A stretch of 64,000 nt of DNA from Diadema setosum (Eukaryota > Echinodermata > Echinoidea > Diadematoida > Diadematidae), in NCBI GenBank assembly GCA_033980235.1, contig CM067075.1, positions 2,345,148 through 2,409,147 on the forward strand. The letters are read 5' to 3'. Shown in pieces: positions 39,985-52,170 of the stretch. Each line of letters starts with the position of its first letter. Within the stretch, counting starts at the first letter, position 1. The notes beneath the pieces were generated by a model, which had not been told where the DNA came from, searched no databases, and worked only from the letters and a program-made list of their open reading frames with translations. Both the position numbers and the translations under genes were made by a program.

Positions 39985-41650
39985 CACACATATGTCCGAT
40001 TTTGGTAGTGAAGTCCCTACTCATAATGCTTATTATACTCCCAGCGAATTTTGTGATTATGTTAAATCAACTGAGAATTCAAATATATTATCTTTGTTTC
40101 ATTTCAATTGCCGTAGTTTAAAACGCAATTTTGATAATTTTTGTCAATGTGTAGAAATGTTAGATATGCCCATGTCAATCATATATAGGAGTAACTGAAA
40201 CATGGTTGAGAGATGGTGAAGAAGGACTTATTTCTCTCTCACAGTACACCTTTGTTGGTAATGCTTGACAGGGAAAAAGAGGAGGAGGAGCTGGAATCTT
40301 TATACAAAACAATATTAGATTTAAAAGAAGGAGCGATTTAGATATATGCAATGATGTCGTTGAAAGTATTTTTGTTGAAGTATATGATAAGATAAAAAAT
40401 TTTATTGTTGAAGTGATGTACAAACCTCCTCAGCAGACAGTCGAAAATTTTGTAGCAAATATCCAAGCTTCTTTAAATACTATGTTTAACCCTATTCTAA
40501 CTGGGCTATTTGAGTTTTTACTGGGGGGGGGGGGGTCAATTTGACCCCCCCTTCAGATCTCGGCCGCCGATCGCGCGATCGCCGCAAAATTTTGCCTGAA
40601 CATAGAGCCGGATGTCAACTACAAGATTACATGGTCATACAATAGAAAAATTTTGATTTCATATTTTTTAATAAATTAATTATGCAAATTAATGCATGAA
40701 ATCATATTTTCACCTATAACTCCATCAAAAAGACTGAAGGATTATTAAATTTTTGTGTCAGAGTTCCTCAAGACACATCAAACAATTTTCTAGTAAAAAA
40801 ATAGTGCAATCAAAAACATTTTCTTTTGTTTTTTATTGTTTTGTTAATTTCTTATGTATTTTATTGTTTTTTCGATCTTTTGTTTTCTATTTTTTTTTCC
40901 AAAATTTGTTGGAGGCACTTTTTCAAGCTTATCTACATTAGAATTGATTTATTTCAATGGTTAAAAGTTGAAATAATCAAATTTATATCAATTAAACAAA
41001 AAAACACAGTTTGCATTGGATTTGCACACGAAATCATGAATTCGAGCGTTTTTCGGGTTGACATGCATATGCAAAACATTGCATAACTCCCGAACGGTGT
41101 ACCCGGACGTCGCAAATTTGGTCTCAAAATATGCTGGAGACTCGAATGAAAAAAGTCATGAAACGACGCGGCAAAATCTTTGCGCGTTGCGGAATCATGG
41201 CGCGAGACGTCAAGGGGGGTCAATTTGACCCCCCCCCCCCCCCCCCCAGTTAGAACAGGGTTAAGTGAGAGGAAAGAAAATATTATAATGGGAGATTTTA
41301 ATGTGGATTTAATGAAAATAAATATTTATCAGTATGTGAATGATTTTATAAATATTTTCACTTCATATTCATATTTACTTCAAATATTCAAACCAACTAG
41401 AATAACTTCTCATTCAGCTACTATTTTGGATAACATATTTTATAATTATTTAGAAAAAACTGAAAAGAGTGGAATAATTCTAAGTGATGTCAGTGATCAT
41501 CTGACATCATTTATTTTGATTAATTCTAAGGCAGTTAAGAATGATTTTGATACAGAATATAAAAGGAGAGAAATAGATGGAAAATGTAGACATTTTGTTC
41601 AAAATTACACGCAGTTGATTGGACATTTTTATATGATATACATGATGTAA
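39985..41650 (+). pseudogene. LINE ORF2 endonuclease, interrupted by a MITE
   Basis: Left part reads LFHFNCRSLKRNFDNF and ETWLRDGEEGL, the start of an apurinic-type endonuclease, with stops. After the insertion (40490-41260) the domain resumes as IIMGDFNVDLM, RITSHSATILDNIF and SDVSDHLTSF, its C-terminal catalytic half. The insertion sits at a TTAA. Frameshifts on both sides show decay. Confidence 0.75.
40490..41260. mobile_element. TTAA-flanked MITE (piggyBac/Kolobok-type) nested in the LINE
   Basis: 771 bp with ends CCCTATTCTAACTGGG and inverse CCCTGTTCTAACTGGG, flanked by TTAA at 40486-40489 and 41261-41264. Inside each end lies a G run joined to GTCAATTTGAC and a C run. The interior is AT-rich with no protein. 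A TTAA target and a CCC terminus suit piggyBac, but Kolobok also uses TTAA. Confidence 0.85.
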
Positions 41651-41688
41651 ATGAGAAAATTAGCCGGTTTATAGACATTCATTCTGAA

Positions 41689-43905
41689 TTGTATAATGAA
41701 TGTTTTCCTGAAATAGAGGTTAGAGAAAGAAAACATATGCAAAGAAAGCCATGGTTAACTGGAGAAATAAAAAAAATGTGTAAACGAAAATATGTTTTGT
41801 TTAAGAAATATTTAAGAAAACCAACAGATAGTAGAAGGAAAGTGTATAAACAATATAGAAATAAAGTTAATAATATGATAAGAACTGCAAAACAAAATTA
41901 TTATGATGTTAAATTCAAACATGCTATGAACAATGCAAAAATCACTTGAAGAGTTATAAATGAGATAGTGAGTAAGAAAAAAGAGAAAGCATCGATAAAT
42001 GAAAATGAGTTTGATGGTAAGTTAATCACAAATAAAAAAAAAGATATATGTAATGTGTTTAATGATTTTTTAGTAAAATTGGAAAAGAAATTCATGATAA
42101 TGCACAGTTAAGCATATCTGAAAATGATTCTGTAAAAAAAAAAAAAAAATGTGTGGAAAGGTCACTGATTCTTTATTTTTTAGTCCTATGACAGTTTCAG
42201 ATGTTTTAAATGTAGTTTTCAAATTAGATGTAAATAAATCAGCAGGGTATGATGGATTTAACACAAAAGTAGTAAAAATCTCTAATGAGGCAATTGTGTC
42301 ACCTTTGTGCAATATCTTCAATTTGTCTATTCAACAGGGTATTTTTCCAAGTGCATTAAAGATCGCCAAAGTGATTAAGTTAATAAAGTTTTTAAGGATG
42401 GTAATAAAATGTCTGTGAATAATTACAGACCTGTCTCTATTTTATCGATTTTTAGTAAAATATCAGAAAAAAATAGTTTATGAAAAAATGATCCGTTTTA
42501 TCAAATGCAAAAACATGACATATCATATCGGAGACTGTTTGGTTTTAGAAAAGGGTGCAGTACATCACATGCAATAATTGATTTAGTAGATAAACTTGCC
42601 AAAGCTTTTAAATATAAAGAAATAGTAGTTGGAGTGTTTTTAGATTTATCGAAAGCTTTTGATTGTATAGATCATTCGATTTTATTTGATAAGCTTAGTT
42701 TTTATGGCATACAGGGTATAGCAATGAAATGGTTACCTAGTTATCTAAGTGAGAGAAAGCATTATGTTTGTATAGCCAATGTTAATTCACATTTTAGAGA
42801 TATTCCAGTTGGTGTGCCACAAGGATCAAATCTTGGACCACTATTATTTTTAATGTATATTAATGATTTGCAATATGTAAGTGATATTTTATCTGTAATT
42901 CTATCTGCTGATGACACCAGCCTGTTTTTACCTGGAAAAGATGTAACGATTAATCAGCTTGTCAATACTGAAATGGAAAAGGTGCAATCATGGTTTTCAA
43001 CCAACAAATTACAGATAACTTATACAAAGACAAATTATATGATTTTTAAATCTCGGAATGTAAACGTTGATGCGAATTCAATCAATATTATGATTAATAA
43101 TATTGAGATTGAGAGAGTCAAAAGTGTTAAATTTTTGGTGTTATTATTGATGAATGCTTAAGTTGGAAAAATCATATTAATCATATTTCTTTTAAAATAT
43201 CAAAAGTAATTGGAGTACTGCATAATTTGAAGCATATACTGCCATTGAAAATTTTAGTGAATATATATAATAGTATGATTTTATCACATTCATCATATTG
43301 TAATATAGTATGGGGTAGTTGCGCAATGTATTTAACGCAGAAACTTTTTAAACTCCAAAACGTGCAATACGTACAATAACTAAAACACATTATTTGGCAC
43401 ACACTAAAGAGTTATTCTTAAAGTTGCAATTATTGGATATCTATAGTATCAATAAATTTCAGATTGCTTCTTTTATGTATTCCTTCACCAAAGAGTTATC
43501 AGCTTATGCTTTTAATGATTATTTCATTTATAATTTTGATGTGAATATGTATGTTACTAGAAATTCCCACAAAATTCCCACACACTAAAGAGTTATTCTT
43601 AAAGTTGCAATTATTGGATATTTATAGTATCAATAAATTTCAGATTGATTCTTTTATGTATTCCCTCACCAAAGAGTTATCACCGTTTGCTTTTAATGAT
43701 TATTTCATTTATAATTTTGATGTGAATATGTATGTTACTAGAAATTCCCACAAAATGTATAATCCTTTTTATAGTTATAAATTCTCGAGAACAGTGATTT
43801 CTTATAAAGGCCCTGTACTTTAGAATAATATGTTAGATAAGTTTAAACAGTGTTCCACTTTAAGTAATTTTAAAAGGAAGTTTAAATTTTATTTATTACA
43901 GAAAT
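41689..43905 (+). pseudogene. LINE ORF2 linker and reverse transcriptase
   Basis: 41689-41949 has KPWLTGEIKKMCKRK, the linker before RT. 42149-42418 has SAGYDGFNTKVVK and GIFPSALKIAKV. 42505-43161 has FRKGCSTSHAI, FLDLSKAFDCIDHS, GVPQGSNLGPLLF and SADDTS, the catalytic pair with Ser where Phe is usual. The C-terminal part after 43161 is shifted and contains a 181-bp tandem duplication (43401 and 43582). Not functional. Confidence 0.85.
43401..43757 (+). repeat. 181-bp tandem duplication inside LINE ORF2
   Basis: 43401-43576 and 43582-43757 are nearly identical at an offset of 181. Both translate to the same LKLQLLDIYSINKFQI segment. Most of the difference is point changes. Confidence 0.9.
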
Positions 43906-44388
43906 AATGATATGCAGTATTTTTATATACATGTATTATAAGTTTAATTGATTGCCTCTTGTTTGTTCATGTATTGTTTGTTATTGTCGTTGTAGCTCAT
44001 TAGCTTGTTTGTATTTGTCTTCTGAGTTTATTACCTGTAAATCTTGTCATTGCTTCTCTTTATCTTATTCTAGCCATGTTCTTTACTGTCTTTCTTTTTG
44101 TCTCTGTTTATGTTCTGTAATTTAAACACAATTTTTAAAATGCAAATTTGTAAGATGCAGTCCATCAAGGGTTTGACCTTCGGCAGGCCAATAGCCTTTT
44201 GTCATTCCCACACATCTGCTCCAGTTCTTCCTGTTTTACTGTGTTTATAATTCACTGTAACTGTCCTTGTACTGCTAATGCTTTGTTTTGTATATATTTC
44301 TGTGTTCTGTTCTGTACATTTTATACATACGTCTATTTTTGTGGGTATTTTAAAGATGTGAAACAAATTGAATTGAATTGAATTATTA

Positions 44389-44673
44389 ATTTGACACATA
44401 TCTACACGCGTGTATACACGGACATCACACCTAACACGATGTTAACTCATATAAAGATTATTATACCCTCTAATGTTATGTACATGTATTTCTTATATTG
44501 ATACTAATTTGCTAACTGTATAATTATGTTTCTTGAATGTCTATTAATATGTATATTTTTTTTTGTATGTATGTACTCTATGTATGTACCAATGTACTAT
44601 ATGCATGGAAACAAAAGAAATTTCATAAATGGAAAATAAAATCGAATTGAATTGAATTGAATTGAATCTTCCT
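44389..44673 (+). mobile_element. Second LINE 3' end with (TTGAA)n tail
   Basis: A second tail, ATTGAATTGAATTGAATTGA, at 44645-44667 follows about 200 bp of AT-rich 3' UTR-like sequence. It may be the 3' end of another LINE with copy 4 inserted beside it, or a very short 5'-truncated copy. Confidence 0.55.
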
Positions 44674-44949
44674 TCCATCGAATATTCTTTTCTTTAATTG
44701 TATGCAAATTCTTAAGGACAAAATACTTCATTATCAGTGCAGCAAAAAGACAAAATTCTTTTTATTAATGAAAATAAATCATCTTATTGAAATCTATGGC
44801 AGGACTTACAACTGCATGTCGGTTATGGTCCCGTTTTGCAGTTACTATTTGTATCAAGACATTATTTTGCCTGAATTAAAGTCGATCTAAAACATTATCG
44901 TCTTGCTGTTTTAAAAACTACGACAAAAATATTCTCAAAGACCAAAGTA

Positions 44950-44994
<45 letters not shown>

Positions 44995-45032
44995 CATATA
45001 TATACCTTTAGAAGCACATAACAATGTATATT

Positions 45033-45071
45033 TAAATCTCGATGTAAATAATGTACCCATCGAGATTTAAA
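45033..45071. repeat. Perfect 15-bp-stem hairpin
   Basis: ATTTAAATCTCGATG and its exact inverse are separated by about nine to thirteen bases. Confidence 0.85.
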
Positions 45072-45185
45072 TGTAAATTATATTCATATATACGAAGTAT
45101 ACAGACCTACATATACACATATGTTAATATGTATATAAAATTATGTATATATAACAGCAAATAGTTTCTGCTCGGAGTCCTAAGA

Positions 45186-45340
45186 AAGTATAGATTCACA
45201 ACAGTAGTTCAAAGTAGAAACTCCGTGAGAAGTATTTTTGAAGAATTTTGACTTGACAAAGCCCTATGGGCGAAAATTCGTCAAAACTACGTCTCTCACG
45301 GAGTCTTTATATTGAACTACAGTTGTGAATCTATATTATA
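45186..45340. repeat. Long imperfect hairpin
   Basis: Left arm begins TATAGATTCACAACAGTAG and runs to ACTCCGTGAGA; the right arm is its inverse with a few changes. The loop holds GGGCGAAAATTCGTCAAAAC. It looks like a foldback MITE. Confidence 0.75.
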
Positions 45341-46827
45341 TACATGTATATGTATACATATATATATATATATATATGTATACATATATATATATATATA
45401 TGTATACATATATATATATATATATGTTTACATATATATATATGTATAATGTAGTTATGTCTATATAACATAGGTGTACATCAGGTTGCTATGTATACCT
45501 ATATTCACAATTTTAGAGATTCAATCTTTATGTACCCATCTCTTAATTTCAACAGTACCATTTTCACTGGTTAACGGTCCCTTTTTTCTGCTTCTTTCCA
45601 TTTTTTCCCTTCTCATGTTTTCCTGCTAGTCCGTTTTCCTCTATAGGGCTTTAATATCTGCAAGTAATAAGGGCCATTTCTAAAATCAGGGGAAAGTTGT
45701 GTCTTGTTAGATGAATAGTTGTTTTTTTTTTTTGTGTGTGTGTGTGTGGAGTTCTTGCGTTTGAATGATTCAAATTTCAATGAGGATATTTAACACAATC
45801 ACGACAAAAAAAAAATCTGTAATGCCAACTTTTAAATAGCGACAGCCACTTGCTGGGAGTCGACAGTTTGAAATTGAACAACAGTTATCCTTTACCGTCT
45901 TTAGATAGAGGATGACCCGAAATTCATCATCACACACCGAGTATAATGACCTATTCATCACATAGTGTTCATGTTTCCAGACTAGACAGAGACGTTATCG
46001 TCCTTTGTACCTTTTTCGCCTAAGGCTCTTCAGGTCCGAAAAGTTGACTCAAGACAGAAAGAACTTCCTTTATAGGACACTTGTAGGCTTTCCCAAGCCT
46101 TTGAGTTTATTTTCTACGAGTTTGCAACCCTACCCTTGACATAGTGATGCCGCAATGTGAGAGAATGTTTGTTGTATATTTGTTTGTTTGTTTTCCTATT
46201 TCTTGAATTCATCTAGGAGGCATCTTTACATGATGAGTTCCGTTTAATCATTCACAACTGACACACATACCAGCCATCCAATAACGGATATTCCTATATG
46301 ATTCTTATATTATAAGACAAACAGGTATTCGATGAGATTTCCCCAGTATAGATTTGGAATGTCATGTCTAAGTTCTATGTCGAACAGCACGGCCCATAAC
46401 AATGTGAATTATCGCACTCACTTAGGATAGTCCTTTAATTGTCAGGACAAGTGTCTGTGTTAAAATAGACATTTTATTTTCAGTCGTCATATCTTTTCTT
46501 TCTTTTCTATTCATTAAAGTAAGTCATGCAATTCTCCATAGACGCCTTGAATTATTCTACACTTGCGCTAATCTGATTGGCTAGTTGCTGCTCAATGTAA
46601 TGTGATCACCAGTGCGCGAATTTTCGAAATGTTTAAAGCCCTTTGCCGCATAATCTGCGTTTCAGTCACACGTCGCAGTCGCAATCAAACCCATCGAAGT
46701 GATTCACACCTTTTTTCACTGTGTGTTACTAGCTGAAATCATTTCTATATTTCTTCCTCAATGGGGAAATGAAGTCATACACCAGTTTCGTTCTACAGTG
46801 ATGTTCGGATCAAAGGAAATAACAACG

Positions 46828-47136
46828 ATGGGGGAAAATTTCACAAAAATATGTCTGGTTGCTCTACTGTTAAATCGCCTTAGCGTGCAGTGCATGACAA
46901 CTCGGAGTACTCCCACTCGTGTTTCGTGCAACACCAAATGCACCTATTCAGAGGCAACGCGACGAGCAGACTGCGATTACAGACAGCTGAGTCTAGTGAG
47001 TGAGGTACCCATGGAATGTACTGCTGCATCTTACTTATCGTTACGCCACAATCAGATCGACAGAATTGAACCTGGAATTTTCCAGAGCTTCTCTGATCTC
47101 GAGGTTCTCATCTTGTCCAACAATAGAATCAGACAG
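46828..47136 (+). CDS. LRR receptor gene B, exon 1
   Basis: Encodes 103 residues from ATG 46828 (MGENFTKICLVALLL); an in-frame ATG at 46801 and a longer upstream open frame exist, but only 46828 puts the hydrophobic signal at the N-terminus, as in gene A. The LRRNT has the same four-Cys spacing. A 9-bp insertion near 46992 adds three residues (LVS) relative to gene A. It ends CAG followed by GTAAGA; phase 0, the same site as gene A. Exon 2 is 12 kb away at 59260. Confidence 0.85.
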
Positions 47137-48129
47137 GTAAGACACCATCTATGTTTCACGTGTGTTTCTATGTGTTTCTAGATATTTCTCGTGATTAAAT
47201 ATATATATACATATACCATGTAAAAGTCTATAGGGAGCCTATCTAAAATGGGGCACACAAATTTCTTGCAATAGGCCTACTCAATTTTTGTGGCAGCATT
47301 CATAATATGCGGCAAGCAGTACAAAAGTAAAGTCCGAGCTCATCCCTTGCTACTATTTCATTTGAAACCAACAATTGCCATAAACGAATACACCACACTC
47401 CATCTTCAAATTGACTTCTATTATGTTTAAGCTGAAAGAAAGTAAATATTTTGATGAATTTGGCTAAGAAGTGAGACAGATAAAATTAATGAAACAGTGG
47501 TATATATTCCTTGTAATGAAATTCTGTGTGTTTTGACGTTACACACTTAGGAGCAGCATTCTTTTCTCTAGAATTGTATGGTCTAACCATTAGTAGGGAC
47601 TTTCAATATTACAATTACATTCATGTTACATGAAGGAAATGCGTTATTTGTTTAATTTCATCTTCATGCGGTTGTGATCTAGGATATTGTCGATTTGAAA
47701 AGAAGTATTTTTAAAAGAAATTATAGCTGTCATAGGATCACTAACACAACTTGGAGATAAATGTGTATGAGCTGTCGAGAATGTAATAATACATGAGGAG
47801 AGGAAGTTGCTTCTAAAAGTTCTCTATAGTCAGTGTTGCGAATGTCTCAAGCGATTGCTTTCTTACCCACATTAGAAAAAAGAAAGAAAGAAAAAAGAAT
47901 GGAAAACAAAGAAATGTGTATTGGCAGCAAGAAATAGGCCTATGGTCTTGAAAACAATAGACATGAATTAGAATGGTCTGTTTTGTTTCTATATGATTAT
48001 AAAGGTAAGTGTTTGGGATGATATCTGACGGAGGATAAAGAGCCGTCCATTTGACGTGTACCCTACACTCCCAAACTTATCTCGTGTCTGTGCCAGAATC
48101 GTCCTCTTTTCGATTACAACACGGTTTAA
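47137..48129 (+). other. 5' part of gene B intron
   Basis: No coding sequence or repeat structure recognised beyond a short TA run (about 47197-47210) and an AAAG-rich tract at about 47876-47900. Confidence 0.5.
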
Positions 48130-48494
48130 AGGGGCCGTGAAGCCCAAATCAACCTATTTTTCAGGTTTAGGCCAACTTTATGTAATGTTTTGTGCTGATT
48201 TCGCATTTACAACTACTTTTTGATGATTCTGATGAATAAAAGAGTTATTTTGAGAGAATATACAGCTCTGGGAACGCCCCCTGAAAAAATGTCAAAAACA
48301 CGCCCACGGCGCGCGTAAGTCCTCATACGTCATCTCAAGAACGATGCGAGTTCCAGCGCTAGCTGAGCAGACGCTACTCAGCTGTATTATAGCACGTAGT
48401 TCTGTTAGCGGATAGCAACACAACTAGTGAGACCTCTAACTTGTTTAGCTATTCTTCTTATGAATAACCCTTGAGGCTTTAAATCGACAGTAGT

Positions 48495-48736
48495 ATGGAA
48501 GAGAGCGCAAGTCGCTCTTCCAGTTCAGATTCCGAACATCGACAGTCTTGCTGAATTTTATGACCAAATTCCAGTTATTCTGCCTACTCAACGTGCAGAA
48601 ATAAGGCCCTTACGTACGTTACGGCTACAGTTTGAGCCAGAGCTCGAAAATGAAGTGGAAGATGAAGGTGCAGTCGGAGGTGACTAGACGAGAATGAGCC
48701 AGAAGACATTGAGAGGAGGCTGGGCAACAGAGATTG
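48495..48736 (+). pseudogene. P2X7-like gene, exon 1
   Basis: ATG 48495 opens MEESASRSSSSDSE and stops at 48552. A +1 shift continues as FYDQIPVILPTQ and then an acidic stretch (EPELENEVEDEG). After a stop and another shift, the acidic stretch leads to RRLGNRDW at a GTAAGT donor. Acidic sequence followed by a DW pair is what precedes the Cys-rich P2X7 cytoplasmic domain in invertebrate P2X7-like proteins. At least two breaks make it non-functional. Confidence 0.55.
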
Positions 48737-50360
48737 GTAAGTCAAACTGTTGATTTTCATTTAATTGAAATTCTACTGTTTTTTCTGTAGTTCCCTAGTT
48801 ACCGATTTGCCCCTTACCCGTACTTTTGCGGCTTCGACGTGCATTACCCAATCGGCCTGGGGAGCTGTGCGCGCTTGCCATAGCCGTGCACAATCACTGT
48901 CAGCCGAGCCTGGCCGCTCGGCAAGCTGGCCGCGCCATGCGCATGGCCGTTCTATCGATGTATTCGGGGTATTTAGCGTTGGCGTAGATTTATCGTTGTT
49001 TTTTTTTTTTTTTTTTTTTTTTTTTTTCCATGAGCTGGCCTATAGGAACTCGTAACTGAATGAGCAGAATTTAGATTTGTTTCGCTCAGCAATCACATTT
49101 GCATAAGCTATGATGTTGGTTTATGGTAATGGGCTGGACTCTGTATAAAAAGTAAACAACAACAACAACACATTTTTTATTGTGGACTATAGCCACTAGG
49201 GAATTATGTATTTATCGGGCTCCCACCAGCTCAGCCCCGGCGGTTTCCCGATGCTGATGCATGTACAAACAACAGCTAGCTGCGCCTAATCTTGCAACGT
49301 GCAAGACGTGACTGCAGTGACTGCACAGTGACTGCACTGGGATCGACATGCTGATGAATGATGATGTTTCATTTCATTAATTATCCCTGCTCTTCATCTG
49401 ATCATAAAACCTAAATCTAAAATTTATGTGCATTCTTACAATGAACAGAATTTTAATCAGGCATTTTTAGGGCTGCCAACTCTCATGCATTGAGCGTTGA
49501 GCCGTTTGATAGACTCACTCATTTTGGTCCTTTCTCACTCTTATATCATTTGCATGCATTTCTATTGATCTCACTCATTTTGACTCCTGAATTATAGCAT
49601 TGGCCTATGGGAGTCTCACTCTCAACTAGATAAGTTTCCAGTGTTGGCAACCCTGCATTTTATTGCTTGTCCTGAAAATCTTACAGCAGAATAGGCCCTA
49701 CATGTAGCTGCATGTAGGCTACCTAGGTTCTAACATTGTTAGATCTATCTATAACGTTATTAGAGTTTAGACCTCACATAGGGCTAGGCCCCCCTATGTG
49801 GAAATTCTTTTCTTTTTCTTCAACAATTGTAATATTTTTAATCAATGTTTACGTCAACTAAAGAGACAAACTATGATCATTCCAATTTCAGAGCAAAGTG
49901 TTAATTTTTTGTTTCATCTAGTACCATATCATCTAGTATTATGATTTTGTTTTTACTTCATTTAAATTCATTGATTTACATACATCTTTTTCTTCTACGA
50001 GTATTTGATACTAGTGTATTTATACATGGGGGAGGGGGGAAGGATTGCAAATATTGGCCCGTGGTGCATGATAATGAATTTTGGCAAACTTGTAATATAT
50101 TGCAAACCATGCCTCAATGACATAATATCTCGTGTACATTTCACACAAGAGGGATACTTAGTAGCTATACACACTTTTTTCAACCTTGCATAATAGCAGA
50201 TGGGAACTTGGGAAAGAGGTCATATGTAATATGATACTGGAAGTGTTCCTAAAAATACTTATTTTGAATCAAAAAAGTTATTTTTGTCACACATTTTTTA
50301 TTTCAGAAAGCAAGCAATAATCCTCATTTCCTTGATCCCCCATTTCTGTCTTTTGTTCAG

Positions 50361-50605
50361 GTGCTCATGCAGTGGAGGATGTGTTGCCATGCCGATGGTC
50401 AAGGAGTCTGTGTGCTGCAAAGAAATCGCACGAGTGGTGGCAAAGATGGACTCTTGCTGGCGACGACTTGGATTGCATCACCATGCACCTAGGGTTCAAG
50501 ACCATTTTTGCCTGGATGAATATGTATTACACTTTGAGACTGCATACTATCAGAATACAAACAACAATATGATGAAGATGCCAGAGGTGATGCCACAGAC
50601 AACAA
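50361..50605 (+). pseudogene. P2X7-like gene, exon 2 (Cys-rich zinc-binding core)
   Basis: After the acceptor TTTGTTCAG the frame reads CSCSGGCVAMPMVKESVCC, followed by KEIARVVAKM and, further on, HFCLDEYVLHFETAYY. This is the pattern of the P2X7 intracellular ballast domain, which binds zinc and guanine nucleotide in vertebrate P2X7. Together with the preceding exon it makes a W-C-x-C entry. The exon is open throughout and ends at GTAAGTG. No channel part (two membrane helices and ectodomain) is nearby, so this is the free-standing, non-channel form found in many invertebrates. Confidence 0.7.
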
Positions 50606-51477
50606 GTAAGTGTTTTTATGTTTTTGTTATTATTTTTTGTGTGTTTTATAAGAATTTTAGTTATACTGTAGTTTAGATTTGAAATATGCTTGAATATACC
50701 CAAGTTTGTTTGTGTGTGTTTTTTTTTTTTGTGCCAAACTTTTAGGCCAAAAAAGTGAAAACCCATTCACAAGAAATAGTGTATAGGCCCTATGTTACAT
50801 ATGCAGCCTTTGACTGATATTTTCATGGATACACTGTACACAGATCTAGCATTGGTGTCTTGCTTATCATGTGAACAATTAAAAAATTATTGAATTAAGG
50901 GGAAGTTGTTAGGCCATTATCTAGCGTACGTTCACTACTGATGTGTGGATTAAATGTATGCACGAGTACACATATGAGTAATTTGCACTGGCATAGGTGG
51001 GGTCACAGGACCGTGCCCCCCTCCCCCCTTGATCGGGGAGAAAAAAAAAAAAAAAAAAAAAACTCTAATATGGACTTTCAGTGCGTGCCATTTCATGAAC
51101 TGATATTCAAAACTCTCCCTACCATAGGGGGTGTATCCCCTCTCACACCCTCTCCCACTCGGTCGCCTTGGCCACCAACCCCCCCCCCCCCCACCCTCCA
51201 CCCCAGTTGAAAATTCACCACAGTGGCAATATGAAAGCCTGATGTACATGTAATATGTTCATGCACTATATATCTCTACAGTCATCTAGAATCACATAAA
51301 GGCATATTTCACACTATTGCTAATCAATATCTGATGCACATTAAGGAAACATTGGGAAAGAAAAGGAAGCCATTTATCAAAGAAAATTTAACTTCTTTGA
51401 TTTTTTAATTCTCTCCATTCTAAATTTCAAATTAAGTACATGTACTCTTTCTTTCCTTTCTGTACAGGAGAAACCGC

Positions 51478-51616
51478 CATGTTGCCTACCGACAGCTAGC
51501 GAGATGGCGTTGGAGAATTCCTTGGAAGATCTGTGCGGTTACCACTGCCTTCATCTGCGGTTAACATGATCAGCAAAACATTTCCATCTAAGGAGTACAA
51601 GGGATTCCAGCTGTAA
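51478..51616 (+). pseudogene. P2X7-like gene, exon 3 (C-terminal end)
   Basis: After the acceptor CTGTACAG one frame reads HVAYRQLARWRWR; a second, one base shifted, reads LPSSAVNMISKTFPSKEYKGFQL and stops at 51614. YRQxxRWRW, LPSxxVxxIxxxFP and YxGF are the ordered signatures of the P2X7 C-terminal domain. The shift between them, and a phase mismatch with exon 2, show decay. Confidence 0.7.
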
Positions 51617-51639
51617 AACCCATAAAGAGACTGACATTT

Positions 51640-52170
51640 ACAGATTTTGACCTTGACCTTTGACTGCTGACTTTTGACCACTGACCCCCAAAGTTGCTAT
51701 AATCACTGCCAGTCAGTATATATTCACATATACTAACTTCAATGAAGATACCTTAATTGAAGCATTTGCAAGAAATAGAGAAAAACTAGAAATTTCTACA
51801 TTTCAACTTGACCTTTGACTTTTAATCTCATGACCCATGTTGTCTGTTGAGAATCTTTATTTGGTAGTACATGCATACACTAAGTTTCAAGAAAATACCT
51901 CCAGGCATTGCATAGATATGGGGGAGGGGGGATAGAGAAATTTTGAACATTTGACCTTGACCGTTTGACCTTGAGCATGTGCACCTGAATGTTGATAGGC
52001 AAAACTTTGCCCATGCACTCAGTTATACATTCCAAGTTTCATTAGGATTTGTACCTTAAACTGTTAGTTACGCTGTCCACAAAATTCATTACAGACGGAC
52101 GGACACGTGAACTGACGAACGGACAACTTGAAAACACACAATGCTTCCGCACTACTTCGTGGCAGAGGCA
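51640..52170. repeat. Interspersed repeat with TGACC-rich motifs
   Basis: Contains repeated TTGACCTTTGACC-like strings (about 51648-51690, 51808-51820 and 51952-51980). It ends in ACAGACGGACGGACAC ... GTGGCAGAGGCATAA, a motif often seen in marine invertebrate genomes. It is non-coding. Confidence 0.55.

Larger units (their letters stand above)
38870..44388 (+). mobile_element. Near full-length but decayed LINE (CR1/L2 group), copy 4
   Basis: Runs left to right: ORF1 (38973-39748), endonuclease and RT (about 39985-43905), 3' UTR and a (TTGAA)n tail at 44369-44388. Frames are broken in several places. A 771-bp TTAA element is nested in the endonuclease (40490-41260). The tail type is the same as copy 1, but this one keeps ORF1. 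The 5' boundary is a guess from the start of ORF1-like sequence. Confidence 0.8.
44674..46827. other. Upstream region of LRR gene B, with hairpins and TA tracts
   Basis: Holds (TA)n at 44951-45003 and about 45349-45445, a perfect 15-bp stem at 45033-45071, a longer hairpin at 45186-45340, and T/GT tracts at 45722-45748. An inverted CCAAT box (GATTGGCTAG) lies near 46571. No TATA box is evident. Promoter and 5' UTR of gene B should lie in the last few hundred bases. Confidence 0.45.

Noticed and set aside
46699..46827. A longer N-terminus for LRR gene B starting at 46699
   Set aside because: It would bury the signal peptide inside the protein; ATG 46828 matches the layout of gene A.
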